DNA from: Ostrinia nubilalis
Lineage: Eukaryota; Arthropoda; Insecta; Lepidoptera; Crambidae
Length of the DNA: 64,000 nt
Direction of reading: 5' to 3'
NCBI RefSeq assembly: GCF_963855985.1
Contig: NC_087110.1
Location: 2,347,001 to 2,411,000, forward strand
The notes below the pieces were generated by a model that was not told where the DNA came from, did not search any database, and saw nothing but the letters and a program-made list of their open reading frames with translations. The translations under genes were made by a program, and so were the position numbers. Positions within the stretch are counted from its first letter, which is position 1, and every line of letters starts with the position of its first letter. Shown here one piece after another: positions 22,552 through 33,795 of this stretch.

Positions 22552-22972
22552 CTAACCTTTCACTTTAAGCCGAGGGCAAAGGCATATAATAGAATTAGGA
22601 TTAGACTGACCGATTATAGCACATCTAAGTAACCTCGAGTACGTTAACCTGGAAGCCTTATTGTTATTTCAACCAAATTGCAGAAGCCTAGTGACAAAGC
22701 AATCATACTTAGCATTATAAGTTTGCCCTCATTTAGACCAGGTCGTTCCTGACAGTCACTTAAAAGGCTCATGGAAAATTATGTATAGTAGGTATGATAA
22801 TTGCGTTTGAATAAAATTGACAAGTACCACAGTAAGTTTGCGGACTTGTATACGCACGAGAACTGTCCGGCTCAAAACGTCTAGTTTGAAAGAGCTCAAA
22901 ATCTCCAGAATCTCTTAGGACAGAAGATGACAGGTCAATCTAAATACTATGTTGAAGCTTGTTGTCATAAAT
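22552..22972. other. Spacer, nothing recognised
   Basis: AT-rich, no supported gene or repeat. Confidence 0.4.
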
Positions 22973-23067
22973 ACAAAAGCACATGAAGCTAAACAGTGGC
23001 ATCTTATGTCGTTTTAATAGGCTGTATTTTGCAATAAAAATGTAGTCTGATGTGCTGTTGACAGTAC
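22973..23067 (+). mobile_element. MITE family M1 (copy C)
   Basis: The right half is well kept ('TTTTGCAATAAAAATGTAGT', then 'CTGATGTGCTGTTGACAGTAC'). The middle 'AACAGTGGCATCTTATGTCG' matches copies D and E, and the left terminus is degenerate ('AAAAGCACAT'). Confidence 0.6.
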
Positions 23068-23812
23068 ATATCATCCTGTTAGTTTATGAATGCATCTCAC
23101 ACGTAGACGTAGACACGTTTTCGAGATCGAAGACAGCTGTCGACGGAAGTCCCTTACAATTCGAATCACGCGTCGAACGCATAGGAAGTGATCAAGGCGT
23201 AATAAAGTAACTAATTAGTATAGACAAGCTTTTGTAACTGGTTGTTTCACGCAATTATGATTTTATTATGTTAGCAAAGATGTCTCCAGCTATTCACCTA
23301 TTACAACAACTACGCAAGATGTTACTGTGTTATTGGTTGATATGCCGTCGACCGTATCTCCGTACATATAAGGGCAATAATTAACCTTCATGAAAGTATA
23401 AAATCTACCAAAAAATTGCATCCTAAAGCTCGTAACTGTAACCGCATAATACCAAAGTAAACGACAACATCTCATATCGATGGCCTAGACAAGATACACT
23501 TTGGGTCTGAGCTGAGCCATCGGAGTACCTAAGTAAATAAATACAACTTAGCAATAAAGATCCCATGATGCTGATGGCCTTAAAGGCGTTAAAAAGTTAA
23601 ATACAGATCACAAACATTGCTCTCGAGAAGTGTACGACTGAATTGTCTGATGCCTGTTCCCATGTCCTGCAATGACCCTCTGGAAGTCTGGACCGGGGAT
23701 TACAAACAGGCGGCTAGTGGTGAGCTGGTGAGCTCTGCGCAAATTGCTTCATTATTGCATTAGCCGTGTCGGGCGACGGTTGCGTGCACCATGCTGGGTT
23801 ATTGTTGCGGAC
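23068..23812. other. Spacer with an M1-like remnant
   Basis: At 23330-23365, 'TTGATATGCCGTCGACCGTA' looks like an isolated right end of MITE family M1. No gene is supported. Confidence 0.35.
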
Positions 23813-23930
23813 TTCTTATCGTGTCGACACAAACCTACACAGTGTCAGCCCAAAACTCCGCTACAAGAGTGGCGTTGTCAGCAGCATTCATTAAATCCTC
23901 CTGCGTGCAGTTGCAGTTGTTGCCGGCTGG
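23813..23930 (-). pseudogene. 5'-truncated copy of the 50.1-kb LINE
   Basis: Minus-strand match to the last ~30 codons, the stop and the 3' UTR of the intact LINE: 'CTGCACGCAGGAGGATTTAA', then 'GAATGCTGCTGACAACGCC', then 'GCGGAGTTTTGGGCTGACAC', ending 'TTTGTGTCGACACGATAAGAAG'. The encoded terminus reads NCTQEDLMNAADNATLVAEF and continues to WADTV. It is 5'-truncated and the tail is degenerate. Confidence 0.8.
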
Positions 23931-25054
23931 TCGAATATGATGCCTTGTCAAAGTCAAAGCTTTTATACAGTACTTAGGCCCTTTCCAGAGCAACACACAC
24001 CCTTTCCTTCTACAACTTACAATTTTGTACATTCTTTCGTAATGTGATTAATGAACTAGTAAACTTTTACAAATTCCAAAATATTGCACAAAATTTTAAA
24101 CAATCTCTTTCCCTAAGATTCCTGATTAATTTCAAGCCGAAATTACAAAACCCAAACATTCTCATCCACTTGTGGTTTTCCCTATCCCTAAGATAGGGAA
24201 AATTTGGTTGCGGTTTGCTAATTTTAGAAAACTAAATAGCATAGTTCCAATAAAGCTAATATACAAAATTAACATGTACCTACACTACCTAAGAAACTCT
24301 GGTTTTATTTGGTTCTATTTTGAGCTACATAATTTAGTTTATTTATAGCATAGATATATTTTGGAAAATTATTTGAATAATCCCTCGCTAAAAATAGCAC
24401 CTCAATAATGAATTCTACACCTACGCGATTGAAGTTCAGAAAGATATCGACCGACGCCTACCCACTATTTTATAAAAGGATGTGAGATACAATCAGCTGA
24501 TTACTATGCTCTAAGTATTCAGTTATATTCGTTGATAGGTTACTCATTTATTTTACTCAAAAGTTGTGATTACCAGATTATTCCTACCTCTCGATCATTG
24601 CAAGCAACTTCTGGCTTGACCGCCAGCAGAAACCAACCAGTGAAGTCTAAGTTAGTCACAGGGAAACGTTTAACTTTTTACTGGACTCACAATCGCAACC
24701 ACATTAATGAGAAGGAAGTATTTCAACGTCATTTTTTCCATTTTAATGAAGCTCGCTATAGCCTTTTCCAGAATTCAGAAGGATGCATGCATATACCCCT
24801 ATGAAATTCTGCTGTCCACAATAGTCCCGTAGCCTGGAAGCCCGATCACTAATAGTTTGTTAGGGAATGGGCTTGCGGTTATGACGTACCGAGCAGTCCG
24901 AGCACACTGTAAACCAATTCGCCAGTAATATCAAATGCAGGAATAGCACTTGTGACATTGGCAACAGCGGTTTGGAACTTTGGATTCAATTAAGGCAACA
25001 TAACGCCCTTATTTTATGATTATAAGATTTTAAACTTTCGCGTTCCATTTCAAC
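23931..25054. other. AT-rich spacer
   Basis: Holds one R2 repeat copy (listed separately) and a small hairpin around 24178-24200 (TCCCTA repeats). No gene is supported. Confidence 0.4.
24615..24672 (+). repeat. Interspersed repeat R2 (copy 2)
   Basis: 'CTTGACCGCCAGCAGAAACC', then 'AACCAGTGAAGTCTAAGTTA', then 'CACAGGGAAACGTTTAACTT' aligns with the R2 copies at 17918 and 63405. Confidence 0.6.
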
Positions 25055-25199
25055 TAAAATAGTAAGGCACGGGTCATAACGCGACGTTTATTAATGCTTG
25101 TGACCACGGCTGCAGCATAGTAGCCGAAACGTCAAGCCGTGAGTACATAATGTAACTCATTAATAAACATCGCGTTAAGACCCGTGTCTTACTATTTTA
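25055..25199. mobile_element. Foldback element with ~42-bp arms
   Basis: Left arm 25055-25096 and right arm 25158-25199 are inverted copies with three mismatches (start 'TAAAATAGTAAG.CACGGGTC', end 'CGCGA.GTTTATTAATG'). The 61-base middle holds 'TGACCACGGCTGCAGCATAG' and 'CCGAAACGTCAAG', text I have met in many lepidopteran repeats. A related middle, without arms, is at 33050-33090. Confidence 0.72.
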
Positions 25200-28100
25200 T
25201 TATGATTATTCGAAAATAATATGGCTACGAAGGGTATCGGATCGTTCTGATAGAGCTATGTCAAAGGTCAGTTATGTTATGGCATTCCATATAGTTTTAC
25301 ACTAAGTCTGTTCTCTGAGGCTGGATTGCACCATCTTACTTTAACAAACGTCAAAAGTCTGTTAAATTCATACAAAAAGCACCGGTTGTCGTTATAGTTA
25401 CCGTTAAAGTTAGGTGGTGCAACTCAGTTTCTACCAGCTGATAGCAGAAGAAGCAGTAGGATGTTTTCCAAATGATCTCTATAAATCTGTTTTAGCCTAA
25501 GCATTAATTTGGCTGTATTGATGTGTCGCTCATACGTTACTAAGATTAGAAGCTTGAAGTCAGCAAGCAGTACATTACATTCAAATGAGTATTTTACAAC
25601 CAATAAACAGCTCGATTATAAATAGCCCCTTCCCTGCAATAAAAGTTTGATGAAACAAAACAGAAGTCCCATTTCGGCAACCAAACAAACTTCGGAGTTT
25701 TGTTCCCAGGCTTGGCCAACTGTCATAATTATACGGCAATTGTGTAGGAAACATAACAGTGCTGCTATTCCTGGAGTAACAGACTCCGGAAGAGTAGAAT
25801 TGTTTATGATGAGCTATAATCACAACACAACCGGTTTGTGAGATGGAAGATGCTGGACTATTGGAATAGATATTTTGTATTTACTTCATTCATACCGCAG
25901 GAGAACCAAAGTGACCGACATAGCCCGCAAAATTGCTGAAAACTTCATTCTTAGAGAGGTTTGGCAGGTACTTACATCCGATCCGAATCCGATAAAATTC
26001 AGATCCAGACAAGTAACTAAAGAAATGGAATGACGGAAATCAGATCCAGTGCGTATAAACTACCCACCAATTTCTGGGTGTTGCTTCTTGATGATGATGC
26101 TTTCCCATCTTTCTTTTGTCTTTTTATGGTTTTGCGTTTGTAACTGGCAAGAACGCAGTCGACAGCTGATCAGTTAAATAAGATTCCACAGTATATGCCT
26201 TCGTATGCACTGTATAGCAGCACCTATACCAACGAGATAAAATGCCACAGTGCCTTGATGTTGTCGTATGTACAATTAACATAATATCAAATACGTCTCG
26301 GTATGTAACATATTGTGTCATGTTATACCTTAATGAGTTCAATGTTCGCCTGCAGCCATAAGCATTGTCAGACATTGTCCCTCTGAAATCGATACCTGTT
26401 ATGTACACTTTAATTAACCGATATGCCAGGCTAATTGGCTTGCCGTCGCGAAGTTACTCGTGTCACGGCCCAAAGCCCAAACTGCGTGGATCGATACTAA
26501 GATGATCTATAAATAAAGAGGGCAGAGGTCGTGCTAATGTCTCGCCCTGATTTTTAACGGAGATAACATTTTAAGACGTCTTAAAGACTACTTACCTACT
26601 TATAAAGCGCGTGATATTATTTAGTGACAGTACAAATAAAATATGAGGGAAACCTTAATCTCTACTCAGGGGTTATGGAAGAACATAGAAGCTGTGTGAG
26701 AAATGTTAGAAGAATCTTTGATGAATATTTCTTTCTTATGAAATCTTCATCAAAAATTGTACGTGGGTTTTTTTCAAACGCTCAGCCTTTTAACTTATTT
26801 ATAACTCTCAAATCTTCAATTAAAATAGCCTCCATTAGCCTTACAATTAAATCCTCAAATCGCCGCACGTCTCGAGAAGCCCTCAGACTCCATTCTGAGA
26901 CTAATCCCTCATCTCAACTTCAAGATCCGCCAGCGCTTACAATATTACCTGAAATTTCTCTCTCCCCCATAAATTAGCAATTTCAACGTCGTTACGGAAC
27001 AATTTAGTCGTTCAACGGTTATCATCCAGCACAGGGTAGGGAAAACAGAAAGTTTGCTCAAGATAAGTGGATTAAGTTCGTGAATGGAGACGTTTTATCT
27101 GAGAGATCTTGATTCGCCTGATCTTCCACGATTTGCTGGAGTCGTCAGTTTTGGTTGTAGATTTAATTTCATTACAAATACAATGAAATCTGATATAAGA
27201 AGATGATATAAAAAGCCTTTTTGTCTTAGGACTACTTTGTGCATGTCAATCTATATTATGAAACCTAATATCCAGTAGTCAACTCCAGTCTGTGCACTGT
27301 GCAGTGACGGTTTTTATTGACTCCGTAATATTGAACTTGGTATTATTTCTTAGATCAGTTATCACGTCATAATATGCTCCATAGCCATAGTCGTCAATAT
27401 GGTATCCGTATGACGAACTATGTCATAAGAATATTGTAATGCCGAAATTTCTGGATAAATATGGTTCATCTAATTTGGCTACATTCGGAGGTCATATTGG
27501 ACGTCGTTGTCGCACTAATTGGTTACAAAGATAATGTTTTTCAACATTGGAGAGATATGATTGAGTTTCGGAGAATTCGTAAATACAGTAACTTGAGGAT
27601 CTCGTTTGCTCTGACTTTGTTGGAAATGCACCTTTGATGTTCTATTCCAATTTAATCATAAAGCTCAGTTTGAGTAGGTAATGCTATTTCCAATATTTTT
27701 AATTCCAAATACTAACAATTTTAAATATGAACGGGGCGCGCGTTTCTTTTACGTGCATTTAGTATGCCATAATAGTTTTTATAGCGTCTCGAGGTCAATA
27801 ACACAGTTGTAGAATGTAAATTATTCTGAATATGTATTTAGTTGTAAGTAAATAAAGCAGAAATATGACTTTTCATATCCTTTAGTTGTGAAGTGATAGT
27901 TCTCTATGCAACCTTTGACCTTTCATCTCCATTTTCATGTCTATACAATTTTTTTGATTCTGAAGAAAATAATTGCCAGTGTTTTCATGTCCTTTTGTTT
28001 TTGTTGCGGTCTTACAAACTTCTATTCAAGTGTTTAAACTATTCAACATATAAATTAAATATACATTTCAATTATGATGTTAATCTGTTATCTAAACATT

Positions 28101-29029
28101 CAAAGTAAACATTAATATTTAACATTAATCTTAAAGTGAGACTGCTACGTTTGCTAATCACTTAAAAATAAATTAAACATAAGTCCATTAAACTAAGTTG
28201 ACAAGTAAAGACCTAAAGCTTAAAAAAGTTTGTAAGAAAAACATAAACATTGAAGTATTTCCAAATTCGGTGTCTTTTCTTTAGTCTCTTTTTCCAGAAA
28301 TGGATTACTTATTTAAATTATTTAATAATACATTGTTTTGGTTTTGTTTCAGGTATGAATTTTCAAGTTGTCACCATAGCTATCCACATGTGTAAGTTAA
28401 CATTAACGAACGAATTATTAACCTTAGAATTAAGCTGTAAAAATCTTAAAGAATCAGGAATAGAACTCTAATAAAACTTTGAATTCTATTGAACGTTAGC
28501 CATTTTGTAAATAACGAAGATTATTTTTAGTCTTCTTTGAGTCACTATTTCCAAAATGCTTTATCTTCGTCACCAGCTGATATGTTGTCGTGAAGTGGTA
28601 GTAAGCAATATTTGGGACGCGTATTCATTCCCTAAAAAGATAGACACATAGACATAATATTCAAATACAGTATTTGAATTTGAACTAAACAAATTGACAT
28701 ACCCTATCTCATGTTTGTCCACTTTTATCAAGTTGACACAACCGTGACACGGCGATTGCGGCAAAAAGAATATCAAAGCTAATGACGGGTTTGTTCCCAC
28801 GAGTTGTTATTACATTTTAAAATAAGATAATGAGTTCATCTTTGTTTTCTAAACCTGAGCAATTAGGGCTGTCGATTTTTTTATTCCTTGCTACAGTTCA
28901 ATGTAAATGATCCAGCTGGACTTATAGTTGCTTGACTAGGCGTAAGGTTTTTACTCTTGTCGTTCATCCAGTGAGTATGTGTTCCCGGTGTGGTGAGGTC
29001 TTTAGGATATTTCAGCCATGTCAGCTGGT
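25200..29029. other. Long AT-rich spacer, no supported gene
   Basis: 3.8 kb in which I find no recognised repeat or gene. The longest frame, 26624-26977 (117 codons, plus), has serine- and lysine-rich text without a domain, a signal peptide or a splice context. I treat it as chance. The minus-strand frame 26124-26408 is likewise unsupported. Confidence 0.45.
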
Positions 29030-29118
29030 ACTCCCAAAAACGTTATCCGAAGTTTCGAATGTTGGTGTGAGATGTCAGCTTGAGCGACAGTGCCGGATAG
29101 ACCCAACCACGTATACAC
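29030..29118 (+). repeat. Interspersed repeat R3 (copy 1)
   Basis: 'AAAAACGTTATCCGAAGTTT', then 'GAGATGTCAGCTTGAGCGAC', then 'AGTGCCGGATAGACCCAACC' aligns with a longer copy at 53500-53640. Non-coding. Confidence 0.55.
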
Positions 29119-29716
29119 CGTTACTGAGTAGCTCTGCTGCAGTCTGCAGATGCCTATGGCGGCTTAATCTGACCCCAGGTTGTATCTTTAGTTTCTTACA
29201 AGTCACAGTATCACAAACGTGTGACAACCCTAAACAAAACGATGATCCAGATTCCGACTAAACCGCACCGTTAGCGTCAGCACATTAATACTTTATGGAA
29301 TCGAATCGTTCTGTTTTTATATCCAAGGTGTAAATAACGATACTGTGTAGGCGAATAAACAGTTAACAATGAAAAAAAGTAATTTTATGATTTTCGTTTA
29401 ACAATAACGGAACACCCTTACTAATAAAAAGTTTACAAGCATTTTGAACAGTATTTTAAACTGAATTTTCTACACTAAACGTCACTTTAAAGTAGGTTTC
29501 AAAGCATTTTTAATTTTTATTTAAGTATGGTTTATATCCGTTGTCTAGTACCCATAGTACAAGCTTTGCTTAGTTTGGGACTAGCGGCGCAGTGTAAAAT
29601 GTCCAAGGATATATATTTATTTATTATTATTTATTAGTAAACGGATAAATCTTTAACATTTTTGGCGTTTAATCTATAGCAAATGTTTCTAAGAAAACAT
29701 TAGTAAACAAACAAGC
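29119..29716. other. AT-rich spacer, nothing recognised
   Basis: No supported gene or repeat. Confidence 0.45.
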
Positions 29717-29724
29717 GTTGCAGG

Positions 29725-30594
29725 TAGGGTTTCTGCTCGAGCTTTCTCGAACTCGAGAAAACTCGAGAAATTTGGCTTCATTCGAGACGAGAAAAAAAAT
29801 ACCGGAGCTCGAGAATTCTCGAGTTTCGATTTTGAAGCTTTAATTTTTTTGAAAGCCTATTTTCTTAGACAAAAGTAAGTTTTTAATTATTTAATAGGTT
29901 AACGTTGCGTTTAGACTGGCCTAGTCTTTCCTTTTTTTAACTAATTTGATTTGCAAGTAATGATCTTAACCGAAACCAATAATGTTCACCTACGAGTATG
30001 CTATATTTTATTATGTTTGTATAACTGACTGATTTAAAGACTGAAAAATTTTTGTTAACTGTTAGTTTAGGTACTCGTAAATACGTTTATTCAAGTCGTT
30101 ATCTTTAAGTTTAAAAATTTATTTAAAAGTTTTTTTTTTGTTTGTAAATGTAGGTTTATTATCGTAATTTAACAATTAATTTGGACTTGTGTTCTTTGGA
30201 AAACAAGTGATTCAATTGGAGCTCCAGATATTTATGGTTATTAATATAAATGGTTATTCCTTAAAGTACACGCCACTTTATGACTTTTGTTCCTTTAGTT
30301 AATTATTAAGTTATAATTATCCTACTAATATTATAAATGCGAAAGTTTGGATGTCTGGATGTTTGTTACTGTTTCACGCAAAAACTACTGAACGGATTTT
30401 GTTGAAACTTTACAGTATTATTGATTATAACCCAGACACATTATAACATTAATAAAAACCCGTGTTTTTATTAAATTTCAACCGATTTCAACAGTTTTAA
30501 TTAAAAGACTCGAGACCCGAGAAAACTCGAGACTTTGGCCTCGAGAATTCCCGAAACTCGAGAAAAAAAATAAGTCGAGAAATCAGAAACCCTA
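29725..30594 (+). mobile_element. Non-autonomous hAT-like DNA transposon, 870 bp, with 8-bp TSD
   Basis: The termini are exact 11-bp inverted repeats (TAGGGTTTCTG at 29725-29735 and its complement at 30584-30594). They are bracketed by identical 8-bp direct repeats GTTGCAGG (29717-29724 and 30595-30602). An 8-bp target-site duplication and YAGGG-type ends are hallmarks of the hAT superfamily. Next to each end lies a dense array of CTCGAG / CTCGAGAA motifs (29738-29825 and 30509-30570), in the position where hAT transposases bind sub-terminal repeats. The AT-rich interior has no transposase frame. A further repeat is nested at about 30310-30455. Confidence 0.88.
30310..30455 (+). repeat. Nested interspersed repeat inside the hAT element
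   Basis: 'CCTACTAATATTATAAATGC' then 'GAAAGTTTGGATGTCTGGAT', 'TTTCACGCAAAAACTACTGA' and 'ACGGATTTTGTTGAAACTTT' is a repeat I remember as very abundant in Lepidoptera. I do not know its class (Helitron-related is one possibility). It lies wholly within the hAT element, so it inserted later or was carried along. Confidence 0.5.
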
Positions 30595-30602
30595 GTTGCA
30601 GG

Positions 30603-31560
30603 CAGCATAAGCGTGTTTGTCAGGTTTCGATATTTAGCAATCACCTCACGATTTCCAAGTCCAGCTGACATCATCATGCTGATGCATTTCCTAAACTTTC
30701 GCGTTCGATCAACGTGAGTGGGTTAAAGTCGGTTAAACTACCATTGATGTATGGCGAATAGGCACAGTATAGGCAATACCTCGTTTATGGGTTCCCATTT
30801 GCGGTTACTGTTGTAACGTGATGAAAGTCCACAATTGTGACGGTGTCATAGGATTTATGTATAGCTAGAAAACGTTTCACTTTCATTTCTTGAGATTTGA
30901 TGAATTCAGTTTGATATTATTAAACATCCAAAAGTTTTGCAATTCAAAATGGGTCTCCTCTCTTCTAATTACCGTTCCCTACTATGTTCTAGTTTTTAAG
31001 TTTATAATGGAAGCAATAAATGATTCAGTATTAATTCCCAAGCATTTTGCATTTGAATACGGCGTGTGTGAGAAATTAAAAATACTAAATGATAGAATAG
31101 AATGACGTGTACCGACGTAGCCGTTGCTTCAATTGTTTTGGGAAATTGGACAAAAGAATCTTGATGCTATCTTACAAGGACCTGTAGAGTCTACAAAACA
31201 ATTAACAGACCAATTTCGAGAGTGCTATAAGTGTCTTAATCAGAATGGGTGTCAATAAATTGGAAACCAAGGTCTTCAAGCCGGTGAAATAGAGCGTGGG
31301 TTTCATATTGTTTGTGTTATTTTTGGAAACGACTAATAGTCGTCTCGGGAGATAATATTTACTTAGCTAACACAAATCAATGTGTTGTTTTCTTTTACAA
31401 ATCTTTATTCATTATATAATCTATATCCTAGCTCGCATCTTTCTGGAACCATGATCAGTGAACTTTCAGTTACCGATATTACAGCAAATGTGACATTAGC
31501 CTGTAACTAGCGTATTTAGATTAGCTGGAATGTTTTGTAGTTCACAAATTACTAATTAAG
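30603..31560. other. Spacer, nothing recognised
   Basis: No supported gene. The frame at 30890-31105 has no recognised domain. Confidence 0.45.
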
Positions 31561-31690
31561 TCTTTCTTCTTCTTCTTGTCGTGTCGCGATGTCGGTCGAC
31601 AACAAACTTATACAGTGTCAGCCCAAAACTCCGCTAAAAGAGTGGCGTTGTCAGTAGCATTAATTAAATCTTGAACAACTGCACGCAGGA
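31561..31690 (-). pseudogene. 5'-truncated copy of the 50.1-kb LINE with GAA tail
   Basis: Read on the minus strand: 'CCTGCGTGCAGTTGTTC', 'AAGATTTAATTAATGCTACT', 'GACAACGCCACTCTTTTAGC' and 'TGTATAAGTTTGTTGTCGAC', then a (GAAGAA)n tail at 31561-31576. A point change makes the TAG stop 'TAT'. A rearrangement near 'CAAGATTTAA' moves the CTGCACGCAGG block. Dead copy. Confidence 0.78.
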
Positions 31691-31984
31691 TCTTTAAAAA
31701 TGCCATATTAATTTGCTTATCCTTTAATTATATCGATATCAGCCTTCATTACAAACTGTGAAGCACTCATTTGTCAGACAAGCTGTAATCGATACAGCAA
31801 TGTCACATTCAGATACAAGAATCACAATCAATCAAATGGTCTGACGCACACGCTCGGGTCTAACCATAATAAAAAGGGAATAGTACTACATAGTAATGGT
31901 TTTGCGCACACCCAAATATACTCTTTAAAATATGTAGTTGCTACCCAAATGTTCCTCTTAATCATAAACTCATAAAAACTCGAC
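31691..31984. other. Spacer, nothing recognised
   Basis: AT-rich; no gene or repeat. Confidence 0.4.
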
Positions 31985-32105
31985 TATTTTTGCAAATAGG
32001 CTTTTAAAAAGCACTTTTACATGTCCCAGTATTAACCCTACCACTGCTTCGGGACAATAAATGAGCCAGCAGTGCTGAGATGAAGCAACGTAAGTAACTC
32101 ACTGA
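31985..32105 (+). repeat. Interspersed repeat R1 (copy 2)
   Basis: 'TTGCAAATAGGCTTTTAAAA', 'AGCACTTTTACATGTCCCAG', 'CCCTACCACTGCTTCGGGAC', 'AATAAATGAGCCAG' and 'GTGCTGAGATGAAGCAACG' are all present. This and the copy at 41095 are the best kept of the family here. Confidence 0.7.
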
Positions 32106-33477
32106 CTATTAAATTCAATGTTCAGGGAAAACTTTAATCATTTTTCACAATGTCAACCAATTTGAAAGAAGAAGACTCAAATTCTCATTCTCTTCAGGTT
32201 AGTTATGTTTAAGTCTATTCACAACTTGTAGGTATAGACATGGACATGTAGCGGCAACGTTCTTATGTTAGTGTATAGTTTCAAACGTTCAAGCATACGA
32301 AGATGTCTTACTGTACCCTTTTACTATGACGCCACTTGTACACGTGAGGTTTTCTCAATGTCACCCTCTAATGTAAGGATTTTGTAATGGGTTTCGATGC
32401 CTGAATAAACGGCCCGAATCTTATTATCGACGTAATCCGATTTTGTAAGCTGCTTGATGCGAATAAAATTATGCGAAGAGTAATGTAAAAAGGCTTTCAT
32501 AATAATGGGCTTACGTGACCTTTCAGTCTAGACTATGATATTGGGGATTGCTTGATGAGATTTACATGTTTTATCAGACATGCTAATAACATAGGCTTAG
32601 CTATATATAAAAAAGAGCACAGAGTCTATCAAACAAAAGACAGTGCAGATATTGACAACAATAAACAAATTGATCTGTTAGCAGAATTTCCCTCAAAAAA
32701 CACAATCAATATGTTTCCGTAATAAAACTCCGCATATCCGGCTCGAAGGACCATAAAATACACTAACAATATTAACGCAGCGTTCGTTTCTTATAGCGGT
32801 ATTACGGTTAATGTCACCCGATACATTGTGACCTCGCACCGCAACCGCAACGGGAGTAGCGGAATATTCGTCGAGTAATTGATATTGGTTTAGCGTTTTC
32901 GGTTGCTATTTCTAATTTCTCTTTACCGTATTTCATCTTTCTTTGGTTATCTATGTGATAATGTTACTACCACAGACGTGTTATTATTATCTGTCTGATA
33001 TTTTTCATAGTTGAACTGTCTGTTAGGAATATATTATCTGCGCTGCTTTTTGTGACCACGGCTGTAGCAACATAGACAAAACTTTAATCTGTAAAGAAAT
33101 TATTTACTCATGTGCTGTAAGTACCTACTAATAACCTGTCATATAAGATCGCCATTGAGACCCGTTGCTCAAAGTTTCAAATGCTAACTTAATATTTTTT
33201 TTAATTTAATTTGTTTAAAAAAATGACTGTTTCATTGTCATGGCATAAGCATGGTTCCAAAACGATCCGTAAATATTTTGTGGCATTATCCATTACATCT
33301 TTCTCATTCGGTCCTCCCGGGCCTGAGGCGATATCAAAATTCCATCGGTGCCCGAAATAATGTAGCGAAGCCATTACAGTCACGTATTGTTTGTGGGATG
33401 AAGCTATAACGCCACAGGGTAGGAGAGAACAGCTAGTCCAGTAAAGCGGAATTTTTAAAAAGATTTGTGCAACCTTC
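32106..33477. other. AT-rich spacer, no supported gene
   Basis: A 128-codon minus-strand frame (33201-33587) enters the following foldback element, so its N-terminal part is transposon sequence. The rest shows no domain. The text 'GTGACCACGGCTGTAGCAAC' (33051-33070) repeats part of the foldback middle at 25097. Confidence 0.4.
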
Positions 33478-33485
33478 GTTAAGGT

Positions 33486-33651
33486 AGAGTAAATACAAAT
33501 GAGTAGGTCATCTTCATAGAAACGCCCGAGCGCGGTTTGTATGTGAGCGCGCCAATATGTATGCGGCGCGCACGCACACACTGACAAAATTTAGCGTTGA
33601 TTAGCTCGGTGCGTTTCTATGAAGATGACCTACTCATTTGTATTTACTCTG
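33486..33651. mobile_element. hAT-like foldback MITE, 166 bp, with 8-bp TSD
   Basis: A 40-bp exact inverted repeat (33486-33525 and 33611-33650; starts AGAGTAAATACAAATGAG, ends TAGAAACGC) surrounds a CG-rich loop full of GCGCGC-type text. It is flanked by the direct repeat GTTAAGGT (33478-33485 and 33652-33659). With the extra G at 33651, the right terminus reads TTTACTCTG, i.e. CAGAG ends. The 8-bp duplication and CAG ends fit hAT. It is small, non-coding and recently enough inserted that arms and TSD are perfect. Confidence 0.85.
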
Positions 33652-33674
33652 GTTAAGGTCCTCGTTTCTAGTAA

Positions 33675-33795
33675 TCATCATCATCATCATTTCAGACACA
33701 GGACGTCCTCTGCTGCTGAACATTGGCCTCCTCCAATGATTTCCACATCGTCCGCAGCTGTCTGCATCCAGCACCTTTCTGCTACTTTTTTTCTG
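33675..33795 (-). mobile_element. RTE-type LINE 3' fragment with (ATG)n tail
   Basis: Minus-strand RTE end with the (ATG)n tail at 33675-33690, the 'GGAGGAGGCCAATGTTCAGC' block and a remnant of 'GGTGCTGGATGCAGAC'. It sits 15 bases from the hAT foldback. Confidence 0.75.

Noticed and set aside
26624..26977. 117-codon plus-strand frame as a possible gene.
   Set aside because: No recognisable domain, low-complexity Ser/Lys text, no splice or UTR context, and the length is compatible with chance.
32939..32962. TCTTTGGTTATCTA resembles the 5' part of miR-9a.
   Set aside because: Only the first 14 bases agree, the rest diverges, and no complementary arm within ~80 bases could form the precursor hairpin. 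Probably chance.
33201..33587. 128-codon minus-strand frame, considered as a transposase or nuclease remnant.
   Set aside because: Its first ~35 codons are the hAT foldback. The remainder gave no convincing motif in any frame.
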